Counted from the stretch's first letter, positions 13,094-25,925 are shown. The stretch is 64,000 nt of DNA from Hyperoodon ampullatus (GCA_949752795.1 OX457056.1:180010428-180074427), one strand, 5' to 3'. The notes: generated by a model from the letters alone, not told the origin. Numbers and translations are program-made.

Positions 13094-13220
13094 GGTAACA
13101 GCTCCCTCAGAGGTCTCCTGAGATAACCTGGGGGGGGGGGGTCTTGGTGTCTCCATGGTAACAGCTCCCTCAGAGGTCCCCTGAGTGAATCTGGGAGGTG
13201 AGGGGTCTTGGTGTCTGCAG
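13094..13220. repeat. 63-bp imperfect tandem duplication
   Basis: Copies start at 13094 and 13157 with GGTAACAGCTCCCTCAGAGG and both include GTCTTGGTGTCT. The first has a 13-base G run (about 13129-13141). It lies directly 3' of a CHR SINE, whose target site is part of copy 1. Confidence 0.9.
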
Positions 13221-13899
13221 AACTTGCTGACAAGGACCAGTGAGAGTGGCAAAGATGCTGCGGATAGCTCTCAGGAGGACTTGCTGGGATTGGTGCCCAG
13301 GGTGCTACAGGTTCTGGCCCTCTCCATCCCCCAAGCACCCTTGTACTCTACCAAACTCCCTCCTAGGGTCAGCTATTAAAGCATGAACTGCAATAAGAAG
13401 CAGCTGTACCAGCAGCCCCCTCACTCCCTTGGTGACAGAACCAGCAGTAATGAAATAATAAAAATGCAATTCCATGTGTCATCTGCACCCCTCGCTGTCA
13501 CCTAGCCACTCACCCGGCAGGCACAGAGCATCCTGGGGCCTCCCCTCAGGCCTGGGCCCCTCAGCCCACTGACACAACGCATCTGGCGGACGTGGGAGAA
13601 ACACAGCAGGCAGAGTGTGAAAATTCAGTGTATAGATTACTGTAAAGTAAGCTTATGAGCACAAACTTCCAGACAAGCCCTGCTGGGAATGAAATTCCAT
13701 TTCATTTGGCTCTGGCTCTGACATGAATCACTAAGCGAATGAGGATGGCAGAGTCTCTGGGAAGAGCCCTTCTGCGCAGGAATGAAGAGAGAGGAGAGAC
13801 ACCCAGGCCACCTCCTGAGAGAGCACTGTGGGTTCCCGAACTTGGGCGGCCGAGGTGGGGCAAGGGGAGGAAGGGGGACAGAACAGGCATTTTAAAACA

Positions 13900-14240
13900 C
13901 ACACTGACAACCCGAATGAAGCTTGAAAACATTATGCTAAGTGAACAAGCCAGCCACAAAAGGACAAACACTTATATGACTCCACTTATATGAGGTACCA
14001 AGAGTAGTCAGATTCATAGAGACAGAAAGTAGAATGGTGGCTGCCAGGGGCTGGGGGGGTGGGAGATGGGCAGTTGTTTATCTGGTAGGGAGCTGCAGTT
14101 TCAGATGGTAAGAAAAGTCCTGGAGATGGATGGTGGTGAGAGTTGTACAACACTGTGAGTGTACTTAACGCCACTGAACTTTACACTTAAAGATGGTTGA
14201 AATGATAAAACTTGTTATGTACATTTCACCACCATGATCA
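13900..14240 (+). mobile_element. Old L1 3' UTR fragment
   Basis: Contains ACATTATGCTAAGTGAA, GGTGGCTGCCAGGGGCTG and TACACTTAAAGATGGTTG, which are typical of the ORF2 end and 3' UTR of older mammalian L1 elements. There is no intact ORF. The part to about 14830 also looks like old LINE DNA (ATGCAGTCATTAAAATGATG) but is less certain. Confidence 0.8.
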
Positions 14241-14325
14241 TACATACACACACATATCCTCTTAGGACTCTCCCTTAGAAAAATAATCCCAACGGTGGAC
14301 AACGTATAAGAGGTTCATTGCTGCA

Positions 14326-14534
14326 TTTTTTTTTTTTTTTTGCGGTACGCAGGCCTCTCACTCTTGTGGCCTCTACCATTGCAGAGCACAGGCTCCGGAC
14401 GCGAAGGCTCAGCGGCCATGGCTCACGGGCCCAGCCGCTCCGCGGCATGTGGGATCCTCCCGGACCGGGGCACAAACCCAAGTCCCCTGCATCGGCAGGT
14501 GGACTCTCAACCACTGCGCCACCAGGGAAGCCCA
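14326..14534 (-). mobile_element. CHR SINE
   Basis: Minus-strand full-length copy. The T run and GCGGTACGCAGGCC tail lie on the left and the head GGGAAGCCC on the right. The short duplication GCATTTTTT flanks it. Confidence 0.93.
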
Positions 14535-14830
14535 GCATTTTTTATTATAGTAAAATGTTGGGAAGAAAAGGGAAATAGGTGAGTCATTTAAGGTATAGCC
14601 ACTAGAAGAAATATCATGCAGTCATTAAAATGATGATTACAAGGGACTTTCAATGACCGGGAAATGATGACCGTATCATGGTAATTATATGGAAAGGTGT
14701 GCAACATTATAAGGTCCTTCTGGAACAAGGTCATCCACAAAAAAGGAACAGAGATTGGATCAAAATGTTGTCCTAAGGACACGTTCAGCCTCTCCTTCCC
14801 AACACAAAACACTTAAAATGACATGAAAAT

Positions 14831-15946
14831 TTTTAAAAATCTGTTTCAGTGCTAGAAAACAAGAATGGAATTCTTCATAGGGCAGAAATCATGAGGAATC
14901 CCTGAATGGTGGAAGGCTAATGTATTCAGATTGGAAATAGCACCAAATATGCCCAGGAGAGGGCTGCCATGAAGGCAGCAGCTTCAAGCAGGCAGCCGAG
15001 GAAATGAGGACACAGCAGAAGCCCCAGATCAAATGTAAGGGTGGCTGATGGTAGGTGCCCCTTCCCCACAACGTCAAGCAGTGACCTGCCCACAGGAGCA
15101 AGGAGTAGGAGTACTTGATTCCCAAGGACAGGTAGCTCTAAAGTGGCACCAACACCCAAGAGGAAAGTGGAACCCCACACCCCCAAACACTAGAATCTGG
15201 TGCCACCAACATAGCAGCCCAGGGACCTGACCCAGCCATTGCTGGGGACGGGTATGGCCTCACAGACATGCCAACGGGAAATTTCAAACACAAAAACAAA
15301 TAAGTACACAACCCAGAATCACTCCCCTACATTTAAGAAGATCTACGCATCGAAAGAGGCACACCAAACTCATCAACTACAAGAACTAACACCTGAGGAC
15401 ATAGAGATACTAGGACAAACAGAATGACGCTTTAGAATAAGAACCTTCAGAGTGATGGGTCTCAGAGGCTACTGCACCCGTAAAAGAAGAATGAACTAGA
15501 TCTGGGAACCAAACACTTCATGCTAAAGTATAAAAAGGGGTTTGAAGAGCAGCACAGAACTGATGAAGATAAATTTAGCAACCTGGAAACAGAGACAGGA
15601 ATTCTCCCAGATGGCGGCACAAAAACCCAGAGATCAAAAGGATAAAAGTCAAGTAAAGGTAATGGAGGATAAACTCCAACCACCATCTAAAAGGCGTTCC
15701 AAAGAGAGACCTGAGAGAATACAGGAAATTAGTAAAATAAACAAATCTGGAAAGACACACCACCATTATGCAGCCAGTAGGAGGTAGGCTGAGACTCAAG
15801 CCCAGGCACTCGCCCCAGAGTCGGCTCTCAATCCCCACTTCTGCACACTTCTCATGGTACCCAACAGAGACAGCACCGTCCTTTCCACGCACACCCAGCT
15901 CACCATAGTAGAAATCTCAGTAAAATCCTAAAGGAGAAAATTATTC
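14831..15946. other. GRID1: Intron 2 stretch, probably decayed LINE
   Basis: A-rich plus strand with a decayed 81-codon lysine-rich frame (15542-15787) suggests an old LINE 5' part, but I cannot assign it. Confidence 0.35.
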
Positions 15947-15963
15947 AGAAATTTATTGTATCT

Positions 15964-16330
15964 GGACTTCCCTGGTGGCACAGTGGTTAAGAATCCACCT
16001 GCCGGTGCAGGAGACATGGGTTTGAACCCTGGTCCGGGAAGATCCCACATGCCTCAGAGCAACTAAGCCTGTGAGCCACAACTAGGGAGCCCGCGCTCTA
16101 GAGCCTGCGAGCCACAACCACTGAGCCCATGTACCACAACTACTGAAGCCCATGCACCTAGAGCCCATGCTCTACAACAAAAGAAGCCACCGCAATGAGA
16201 AGCCTGCACACCGCAACGAAGAGTAGCCCCAGCTCGCCGCACCTAGAGAAACCCCACTTGCAGCAACGAAGACCCAACGCAGTCAAAAATAAATAAATAA
16301 ATAAAATAAGTTTATTTAAAAAAAGAAGAA
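15964..16330 (+). mobile_element. Long CHR-related SINE
   Basis: The head resembles CHR but is followed by a longer body with repeated GAGCCCATGTACCACAACTA-type units, ending CAACGAAGACCCAACGCAG and an AAATA-rich tail. A 17-bp target-site duplication, AGAAATTTATTGTATCT, flanks it (15947-15963 and 16331-16347). Confidence 0.93.
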
Positions 16331-16559
16331 AGAAATTTATTGTATCTTAACTGAGTCTTATGCAATCAGATTAGGGATTAACAATACAAAGAAAGTGTCC
16401 CAATCTATCTACTTAGAAAACAAAATATTCTTTTTTATAACTTGTGGCTGAAGAGAACATGACAACAGAAATTCCAAGCTATTTAGAAATGAATTCTAAT
16501 TGGGGCACCTGTTAGCTTTGACCAAAATATTACTCTTGGTAAAAACCCTTCATAATTCT

Positions 16560-17155
16560 TAGTAAACTAGGGATTGAAAGGAACTACCATAACCTGATAA
16601 AAGACATCTCCTGGAAACCTACAGCAAAAGTCATACTTAATCATGAAATTTTAGGATATTCTATAACTATCAATATTTAGCATTGTTCTAGACAATGTGA
16701 TAACACCTGAAAAAGAAATAAGCATAAATGTTGAAAAGGAAGAGACAAACTTGGCATGATTTATAGAAAATATGAGAATCAACCTATAAGCTCCAAGAGA
16801 ATCAACTCATAAACTATTAGAACTCATAGGAGAGTTCAGCAAAACTCCTGGATATAAGATCACTATGCAAAAATCAACAGCTTTTGTGTATACCAGCACT
16901 CCCAGTTAGAAGATGTAAACCAAAAGAAAGCTCATTCATATTAGAAAAAAAAAAAATCTATAAAATCCCTGGGGATAAACCTAATAAGAAATGTGCAAGA
17001 CCTATATGAAGAAAAATGTAAAACTTTACTAAAAGCATTAAAAGCCTCTGAATAAATGAAGAGACACAGTATGTTCCTGGATGGTAACTATCAGTATATA
17101 AAGAGGACAGCTCTCGCTTTGTTAATCTATATATTCAAAGCATCCAATGACAGAC
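16560..17155 (+). mobile_element. Old L1 ORF2 fragment
   Basis: Decayed L1 ORF2: ACCTACAGCAAAAGTCATAC, then AAAACTCCTGGATATAAGATC, then CCTATATGAAGAAAAATGTA. Frameshifts and stops are frequent. Confidence 0.75.
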
Positions 17156-18162
17156 ACACCTTTTCATTTATAACTGCTAACACCAGCATGTGACAAGTAG
17201 CTAATGACTGTGTATAAGAATTGCATTCATTTTCCAAGTATTCATTTAATTAATCAAATGTTTGAAAGTTTTAAGAAGGGTAAAATGGTCTGAGCCATAT
17301 GGGCAAACTCAGAAATCAGAGGAAAAAATTAATGAAAGGCAGTTCAAATAGACCATGAGAGTAAAATGAAAATCCAGGGCCACAAAGTCACCCAATGGCA
17401 TAAAAGAAAGAGAAGAATGACTGACCATTGGAAGAGCAGTGAAGGAGCATTATCGGACCAAGCAAATGGCAGTCCTAGGCTCCAGTAATCAGTGAGCTGA
17501 AAGATCCATGGATGCACATAACATAGGAGGTATGCGCCATTTCAGGTTAAATTACAGGCAAGAATGAAGCACATGCCAGATTACCCAACAGGCAACCAGC
17601 AGAGTGGTAGCCCCAAAATAAGAACACATTTTTTAACGAATTTGATTTCAAAGTTAGTCATCCTGAGAAAACTAACATGATTATTGGACATTCTTATATT
17701 TATGTTATAGTTTGGGCTGGTTTTATTTTGAATTAGATATGGAGGTAGGGCAGCCTAAAATCCCTGTGCTCAGAGATTCCAAGGGTCTCACAGAAACCCT
17801 GGTTATACACTAGTTATCTATACCCAGTTACTTTGTCCACTGCAAGAGACCCCACCCTTTGGCAAAATCATCTTTAAAACTTACACATGAAGCAAATCCA
17901 CATGAGAACAATGGCCACGCGCATTGGTGGACACCAAGCAATCAATCATTAGCAGTGCTGAGCCCCAGAGCACCATATACTGCTCTTTCAAAGGTTTCAT
18001 CATTGCGCTCATCAAGTGTTGTATCAGAGGAGAGTGCCTTTATTAATTGCATTTACAATGAGGCAGTTGGATAAATAAATTGAAATGACAATATTTTTAT
18101 TAACAATTCAGATCTGCTAAAATGGCATATGTCATGTAGGTGGTATAAAAAGACTCACAGTA

Positions 18163-18375
18163 GGGGGCTTCCCTGGTGGCGCAGTGGTTGGGAGTCCGCC
18201 TGCCGATGCAGGGGACACGGGTTCGTGCCCCGGTCTGGGAGGATCCCACATGCCGCGGAGCGGCTGGGCCCGTGAGCCATGGCCGCTGAGCCTGTGCTCC
18301 GGAGCCTGTGCTCCGCAGGGGGAGAGGCCACAACAGTGAGAGACCCGCCTACCGCAAAAAAAAAAAAAAAAAAAA
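18163..18375 (+). mobile_element. CHR SINE
   Basis: Full-length copy inserted in an older LINE fragment. Target-site duplication AGACTCACAGTA (18151-18162 and 18376-18387). Confidence 0.95.
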
Positions 18376-19290
18376 AGACTCACAGTAACTAGGAAAATGC
18401 AAATTATAGTAACAATGAAGGGACTGCCTATTAGCCACCAGATTGGCAAAAATCAAAAGGCTGATAATATCAAGTTGGCAGGAACGTGAGGAAGGAGGTC
18501 CTCTTCTTAAACTGTTTGGTGGGAGTGCAAATTGATTCAGCTTTCTAGAAGGCAATTTGGCAGAAGCTATTTTAAAAAGTTAACCTTGGGCTTCCCTGGT
18601 GGCGCAGTGGTTGGGAGTCCACCTGCCAATGCAGGGGACACGGGTTCAAGCCCTGGTCCGGAAAGGTCCCACACGCCACGGAGCAACTAAGCCCATGCGC
18701 CACAACTAATGAGCCTGTGCTCTAGAGCCCACAAGCCACAACTACTAAGCCCACGTGCCACAATTACTGAGGCCCACGCATAGAGCCCGTGCCCCGCAAC
18801 AACAGAAGCCACCACAATGTGAGGCCTGCACACCGCAATGAAGAGTAGCCCCCGCTCGATGCAACTAGAGAAAGCCCGTGTGCAGCAACGAAGACCCAAT
18901 GCAGCCAAAAATAAGTAAATAAAATAAATTTTAAAAATAATAATAATAAAAAGATTTTAACCTGCCTGCTCTTCAGCCAAGCACACATGCAATCTTGGAA
19001 TCTACCTAGATAAATACTCATAAACATGTATAAGAATTTCAATCACAGTATGGTTTGCAATTGTGAAAAATCAGAAGTACCCTACATCTACTAACAGGAA
19101 AACATGTTGTGAGATTCTGTTTAAAATGTGGTGGACTTATATGAAATAGCGTAGCGAGCTCTCCAAGACATATCGGTGATTGAAAATAAGCCAGGTGCGA
19201 TACAATACATGCAGTCAGCAATAATCAAAACACACAAAGCAAAACTCTGTATTCCATTTTGTGTATTCATAAATGTAAACACAGAAAGTT
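18376..19290 (+). mobile_element. Old LINE (L1-like) fragment split by two SINEs
   Basis: The sequence ACCAGATTGGCAAAAATC, with GGAGTGCAAATTGATTCAG and later TTGTGAAAAATCAGAAGTACC, resembles the ORF2 3' region of old L1 subfamilies. It is interrupted at 18587-18956 by a long CHR-related SINE, and the 18163 CHR lies at its left edge. Confidence 0.65.
18587..18956 (+). mobile_element. Long CHR-related SINE
   Basis: Same long subtype as 15964-16330: CHR-like head, repeated CACAACTACTAAGCCCACG body, AAGACCCAATGCAGCC end and AAATA tail. A short TTAACCT duplication flanks it. It sits in the same old LINE fragment as the 18163 copy. Confidence 0.92.
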
Positions 19291-19356
19291 CTGGAAGGAC
19301 AGAGCAACCTGATTTCAGTTTTCCTTCTACAGAGGGAAATGGGACTTCTATAGTCA

Positions 19357-19460
19357 GTTTTTCTTTTTTTTTTTTTTTTAACTGGGGTATAGCTGTTTTA
19401 AAATGTGGTATTAGTTTCTACTGTACAGAGAAGTAAAGTAGTTAGTTTTTCTTATAATTA
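19357..19460 (-). mobile_element. L1 3' UTR fragment
   Basis: A T run is followed by AACTGGGGTATAGCTGTTTT and GTACAGAGAAGTAAAGTAGT. This is a diverged version of the artiodactyl L1 3' UTR seen better preserved at 61855. Confidence 0.6.
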
Positions 19461-21389
19461 GTTCTTAAATCTTTGATAATGAGAGATTTTTTTTTTGGAT
19501 AATGTTTTAAAGAAACAGAAGTGTTGAGGTTGAAGACAAAACAAGCAAGTCGTATGAGCTCAACCTTGTGAAGAGTGAAGTTTGCAAGACTAGAGGCTGG
19601 AAGATGTGAACAATGGTTCTCTGCATGGTTGCACTCCTAGCAACATTTATCTACTTTCTTGTGCTTTTCAGGATGTCCTAATTTTTCTGTGATACTTTTA
19701 CAAACAGAAATTTCAGGAAACCTTTTTATGTACAGATGTCTGATGCCCCACTGCTCCCACTGGGGCAGAGTCCCCATAATTCTCTCATATTCTGAGAACC
19801 CGTGCAGGGTCAAGAGGGAGCCCCAAACCCTGTGCACCTGGCAAGACCCCTGCTGCCCATGCCAGCCCCGCAGACTCACCATTCCTGCAAGCCGAAGAAT
19901 CACTGGATCTGGGGACTTTTGTTCCGCTTACAGCCCTCTCCAGGACGCCAGGTCATCCCTTGGCCCCAGCCCGCTACCTGTCGTTGGGCCCAGAACCTCC
20001 CTGTACTGCCAGGTCCTTGTAGGAGAATGCATCGAGGGCCTGGGATTCGGGGACTAAACTTGGGACCTCCAGGCCACGAGGACTGAGCGCCCCTCTTCAG
20101 AAGTCCTGCCTCCCTGGGATAGGTGGTCAAATCCAGGAAGCCCCAACTGAGGGGAAGAAGCAGGGGTACAGGTCCTCAGCAAACATCTGCCGGCATCTTC
20201 TTCCACACGTGCAGGCAGATGCCAGGATCCCTTCCCACCCTCTGAAGGGAACTGATAAGGTGGCCGCCTGGCTTGCCTGCCCTCGCCAGCCCTGCCAGTC
20301 TATGGTGCGCCCACCGCCCGCTGCAGACCCCACAGGGCTGCCGAGCCTGGCTTGCCCCCACCATGTCTCTGCCCCAACCATGTCAGGACTTCCGGGACCC
20401 TCTGAGGCAAGAGAACATACTGTGGTTTCAAAGGACCACCGGCCCCTAACAAGCCCACGTGGCTGGAGGGCAAGTACCCTCAACGTGTCACAGTGAAAAC
20501 CAGGAGGAGGGAAGAAACAGAGCCTGTGGGCCACCTTCCCTGGGAAGGACTTTGGGCAAGAGACCCCCTGCCTTCGTGTCAGAGGATGGGAGCAGGCTAG
20601 GGGGAGGGGGGAGTGAACCCCCGCCTCCGGCAATCAGAGACTGGCCCAAATGACCTCCAACACCCATATGCCACCTTCTGCGCCCATCCTCTACACTACG
20701 CCACTGACCCCTGACCAGCCATCTAGCAGAACCAGGAGGTGCCAGCTGCAGAGACCTAGGGGACAGAGCCCTGCTGGGGACTCTACAGGGGAGCATTCCA
20801 GCCTCCTCCCTGCCCACACTTTGGACAACTCAAGATTCAACTGCAAGGACCTGGGGCCTTGATCTTCCTGCAGAAGCTGGAAGGAGCCTCCTGCAAGGCA
20901 AACCAGGCCACATGATGGCTTAGCAGGTGCATCACTGGGGGATCCTCACTGCCACAGGACTCAATCCAACCTCCGAGAGGGAACCCATGCCCGGACCTCT
21001 CCCCACATTTCCACTAGGCATTCTGGCCTCTGGCTCCCACGCTGGGCACCCCTGAGTGGGGCAGGAACACACACCTAGAGCCACCAGACACAACCTCCTT
21101 CCCAGGTAGGTCACTACACATCCAAGCCTGAGCAGTTCCACGGATGGCCAGGGTGGGTGGCTCCAAAGCTCAGCTGCCGTGGCAGTGCCCCCCTGCCCCC
21201 CACCCCCAGCGAGGTGAGCAAAGTGCCCACAGCACCATTTGAAGCTGCAAGGCCAAGGGCAACCCCATGCTGGATATTCCCACCAGCGGCCCCAGCCAGA
21301 CAGGGCTGGAGGGGAACAGAGACCTCTAGTCTCCCCACAGTGTTACCTTAGGACCCTGGGAGCAGGTAGAACAGAAAGAGCCCAGAACT

Positions 21390-21550
21390 TGGGGTCAGCA
21401 GACCTGAGTTCCCAACTCAGCTGTCACTTCCATCCCAGCTCTGGGGCAGATACTGAGAGCCTCTGTGTCTCAGTTTCCTCGCAGACAGGTTGTCCTGAGA
21501 AATAAATGCACTAGTGCTTGTAATGTACCTGGCACAAAATAGGTAAAGCA
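21390..21550 (+). mobile_element. MIR SINE
   Basis: Plus-strand MIR: AGACCTGAGTTCCCAACTC, CTCTGTGTCTCAGTTTCCTC, and TGTACCTGGCACAAAATAGG. Confidence 0.65.
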
Positions 21551-21769
21551 AGGCTGCCACCTCTTCTCCAGAGAGAAGGGTATCAGGCCCACTGTCACTG
21601 TCGCATCTTACTGGTACTCTGTGGCGGGCAGAGCTGAATCAGACACAGGTCCACTGCCTAGGACACTGGCTATCTTGTCGGACAGAAACTGACTGCAGGG
21701 CACAGATCAGATGGAGGCTGGGGGAGCTCAGGGCAGGCCTGCAACACCAGAGCTGCCTGCAAATGTCAG

Positions 21770-21870
21770 AACATGCTGGGTCCAGATCATTCACTTCAGA
21801 GATGGAAAAACCAGAGCCCAAGGAGGAGGGGACTTCCCTGAGGTCACACAGCTAGCCAGTGACAGCCTGG
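21770..21870 (-). mobile_element. MIR SINE fragment
   Basis: Minus-strand core: GAGATGGAAAAACCAGAGCC followed by GAGGTCACACAGCTAGCC. Confidence 0.6.
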
Positions 21871-22547
21871 GACATGGAGTTGGCTGTCCCTGGCCTTCCC
21901 CATCCTCACGGCTGAACTGGCTCCTTCACAGCCCTCCTCTACCCGTCTGGAATCAAGGTCGACTTCCTGCCCCAGGAGGGGAGGCTGCCGGGATGAAGGA
22001 TGAGTAAGAATAGCCCGTGGAGAGGAGAGGGAGGCCTTCCAGGAAGAGAAAACAAGATGAACAGAGGCCAGGAAGACACAAGAAGCAGGGGTGATGAGGG
22101 CCTTGGGAGGCTGGGTTGGGGATCCTCTTCTGTTCTCCTTCAAATCCACATGTGAAGGACAATGGGATGTGCCCCAAACCCCTCTCTGGGAGTGAAGGGC
22201 CCCTAGGATGCTGCTTTCAGATGCTCTTCGCCGTCAGCTCCCGATGTGGATTTCCCCAGCTGATGAGAAACCCTGCTCCCAAGTCACATCCCGTTCCTAG
22301 AGCAGCTGTCCCCCCTGGGGCTGAGCAGCGCAGGGCGTGAAGGGCCCAGCCCCCTGACACCATGTCAAAACTCCTCTGAAGTGTCATTGCATCTCACCTT
22401 CAGAGTTCCCAGGGTATGTGCAGGGCCTTCCTTAAGGATGACCTCACTCCTTGTCTTGTCCCCCTGCCCAGGCCTGACTCTGTCCCCATCCTTTCCTTCC
22501 CCAGGTATGGGTCCCAAGAGCTCCCGCTAATAAACCACCTAAAAGTC

Positions 22548-23985
22548 AAAGTCTGTATATATTCTGGAAATTAACCCCTGATCAGATATATGATTGGCAA
22601 ATATTTTCTCCCATTCCATAGGGTGACTTTTCACTGTGTTGATTGCTTCCTTTGCTGTGCAGAAAATTTTTAGTTCAATGTCCTCCCACTTGTCTATTTT
22701 GTTGTTGTTGTTGTTACCTGTGCTTTTGGTGTCATATCTATAAAATTGTTGTCAAGACCTATGTCGGAAGATTTTCCCCTACATTTTTTTTCTAGGAGTC
22801 TTATAGTTCCAGGTCTTTCATCTAAGTCTTTAATACATCTTGAGTTGATCTGGTGATTTTTGTGTCTTGCATAAGATCTTGGTCCAATTTCATTCTCTTA
22901 CATGTGGTATCCAGTTTTCCCAGCACCACTTGTTGAAGAGACTATCCTTTCTCCATTCTGTATTCTTGGCACCCCTGTCAAAGATCAATTGATTGTATAT
23001 GTGTGGATTTATTTCTAGACCCTCTACTTTGTTCCACTGGTCGGTGTGCCTCAATAGCAAACAAACAAACAAACAAAACCCACTAATAATCCAATCAAAA
23101 ATAGGATAGGACTTGAATAGACATTTCTCCAAAGAAGGCAAACAAATGGCCAACAGGTACATGAAAAAATGCTCAGCATCATCAATTATCAGGTAAATGC
23201 AAATCAAAACTACAATGAGATAGCACAACTTCCAGGATGGCCCTTATCGAAAAAAAAAGCAAAAAAACGAAAAAAAAAACCAGACAAGTGTTGGTGAGGA
23301 TATGGAGAAACAGGAACCCATGTACACTTTTAGTGGGGATGAAAATGGTACAGTTGCTAGAGAAAACAATATAGCACTTCCTCAAACAATTAAAAATATA
23401 ACTACCATATGATCCAGCAATTCCACTTCTGGATATTTACCCAAAAGAACTGAAATCAAAATCTTGAAGAGAAATCAGCAAATCCATGTTCAATGCAGCA
23501 TTATTCACAACAGCCAAGATGTAAAAGCAATCTAAATATCCATCAGTGGATAGATGAATGGATAAATAAAATGTGGTATAACTGCACAATGGAATACTAT
23601 TCAGCCTTAAAGAAGAAGGAAATCCTGCAATATGTGACAACATGGATGAACCTTGAAGACATTATGATAGGTGAAATAAGCCAGTCACAGAAGGACCAAT
23701 ACGGCATAATTCAATTTATATAAAATATCTAAAACAGGCAAACTCATAGAAACAGAGAACAGAATGGTGGTTGCCAGGGGCTGGGAGGGAGGGAAAATGG
23801 GGAGTTGCTGTTCGGGGGTATAAAGTTTCAGTTATGCAAGATGAATAAGCTCTAGAGATCTGCTGTACACCATTTTGCCTGTAGTTAACAACACTGTATT
23901 GTACATTTAAAAATCTGTTGAGGGTAGATCCCATGCTAAGTGTTCTTACCATAATAAATAAAGATTTAAATTTTTTTTAATTTTT
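22548..23985 (+). mobile_element. L1 fragment with 5' inversion (twin-priming structure)
   Basis: From about 22548 to 23049 the sequence is the end of L1 ORF2 on the minus strand (it reads EINPHIYNQ, then [15 protein letters not shown]). From about 23050 the plus strand carries the directly following part of L1 (GACTTGAATAGACATTTCTCC, then GGAATACTATTCAGCC) through the 3' UTR to an AATAAATAAAG and A/T-rich end. The two parts are nearly adjacent in L1 order but opposite in orientation. That is the hallmark of an insertion with a 5' inversion. No intact ORF remains. Confidence 0.88.
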
Positions 23986-24539
23986 AAAGTTGTTTCCCAG
24001 GCTCCTGCCTCATCCCTGCTGGGGTTTCCTCCCCTGCCTTCCAACACTGAATCCCAAAGTGCTGCCTCCAGCACAGCCCTTTCCTCTGGACGTCTCACCC
24101 AGAAGGATCCACAGGCACCCCAAACTCTGTGGTCAAAACTGACCTCACTGCCTTCCCCTGCTCCTCCCTGACTGTCCATCTCAAGTGTGGCCTCCCCTGA
24201 AGGCCTAAGGCCAGACTTGGCCTTCACCCTGATCCTCGCCTTCCCTCACACCAATATCCCGAATCCAACCACCATGTTCCTGCCTTTGCTTTCATGAAAT
24301 CCCTCCTCACTTCTCCCCTTGGCTGCATCATTGGCGTCTCCAGCACACCTTCCACAACGATGATCTCCCAGAAGCACAAACCACCTCATTACATCACCCC
24401 AGCTTCAAACCACCCACCTCATCTCCTCTCTGTTACCAGGCTAGACTCTGGCTCCTCTCCTTGGGAGACCCACTCACCACTCAAATCAACAGCCTCATCT
24501 CCTACCAGATCTTCCCTCATGCCAGTGATCAGCAAACCA

Positions 24540-24944
24540 CTAGGCACTCCCTGTATATCCCGTACAGCTTCCTGCCTCTGCTTAGAATGCCATGCCCCAC
24601 TAACATCTCCTATCCTTAACCTTAGACAACCTGGTCAACTCCTATTCACACTGCAAAACCCCGACAAAAGTGTCCTCCAGAAACCTTCCGTGGCTTCACT
24701 AGAGAGCAAACTTTCCCCCTAGTCTATGCTGCTTCTATGATAACCTCCCATTTATTCCATGAACTGTAATTATTTGTTTCCACATATAACCTCCCTCCCC
24801 CACCAGACTGGGAGCATGTTGAGGGGAGAATCTGCACTGGAGTCATTCTAGAATCCCCTGCATCTAGCACAGAGCCTGCCATGCAGGGAGCTCTCAATAG
24901 ATGTTTGTTGAGAGTATAACTGAAGGAATAAATGAATAAATCCA
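24540..24944 (+). mobile_element. L2 LINE 3' remnant
   Basis: CTGCTTAGAATGCCATGCC, CCAGACTGGGAGCATGTTG, ATCTAGCACAGAGCCTGCC and AATAGATGTTTGTTGAG are in the usual L2 order. A CHR SINE lies at its 3' end. Confidence 0.75.
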
Positions 24945-25149
24945 GGGCTTCCCTGGTGGCGCAGTGGTTGAGAGTCCGCCTGCCGATGCAGGGGATATGG
25001 GTTCGTGCCCCAGTCCGGGAAGATCCCACATGCCGCGGAGCAGCTGGGCCCGTGAGCCATGGCCACTGAGCCTGCGCGTCCAGAGCCTGTGCTCCGCAAC
25101 GGGAGAGGCCACAACAGTGAGAGGCCCGCGTACCGCAAAAAACAAAAAA
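24945..25149 (+). mobile_element. CHR SINE
   Basis: Full-length copy at the 3' end of an L2 remnant. Target-site duplication AATGAATAAATCCA (24931-24944 and 25150-25163). Confidence 0.95.
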
Positions 25150-25769
25150 AATGAATAAATCCACTATAGCATTGGATGCCAGCCACCTCCTCCTCCTTTC
25201 CCCTCCCCTGCCTTCCCTCCCCTCCACTCCTCTTTTCTCATGTTGTGTTCAGCCCATCCAGGGCAGGACCCTCACCTCCTGCATCACGCAGGGCAAAAGC
25301 TGCTTCCCCCACCCCTTGGCCTCGTGGCATCCGGCCCCTCCTGGCCCTTCTAGACCATCCATCTGCTTGACTAATGAAAAGAACAACCTGTGTTCCTTTT
25401 CCAGGGAATGCGCCTGCCTTAAACTGCTCTGAAGAGCACAGCACCTGCTCACATATCAATTAAAATTATAATTAGGCGGTGAGAATATATAATTAAAATA
25501 ACATGTTCCATCTCCCTCATTTATTGCTCCTGCTGGCTGTCAGGAGGAAGTCAACCAGTTCCCCAGAACGGGGTGGGGGCAGGGTTCACTCCTGTCTCTG
25601 AACATACCATGCTTCCCTTCCTGGTGTCTCTTCTGGCGTAGGAAGCAAATTCCCGAGGCTGCCCTACCCAACCCGAGTGAGAAGGGTTTTCTGTCACTTG
25701 TTTGGTCCTTACACACTCCCTGCACATGATGTATGATTCATGTCACAGGTCAGACTTTTTCAGGCTTCC

Positions 25770-25925
25770 ATGCCTTTGTACATGGAGTGCTGTCTGCCTA
25801 GAATGCCCTTCTCCTACGACATGTATAAAAAACTCCCATTCATCCTTCCAAAGCCAATTCTGATTTTCATGTGTGCTCAGTTATGGGGACACAGTGGGGA
25901 AGATGCAGTCCCTACTTCAAGGCAC
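25770..25925 (+). mobile_element. L2-like remnant
   Basis: GGAGTGCTGTCTGCCTAGAATG followed by ATCCTTCCAAAGCC is L2-like. Low divergence cannot be claimed. Confidence 0.45.

Larger units (their letters stand above)
19461..22547. other. GRID1: Intron 2 stretch with no gene
   Basis: GC-richer from about 19740 to 22500, holding two MIRs and no recognisable exon. Conserved non-coding function cannot be judged from one sequence. Confidence 0.55.

Noticed and set aside
22890..23228. L1 ORF2-like peptide that might look like a retained reverse-transcriptase end
   Set aside because: It crosses the inversion point of a broken L1, and only its last ~50 residues are L1-derived in that frame.
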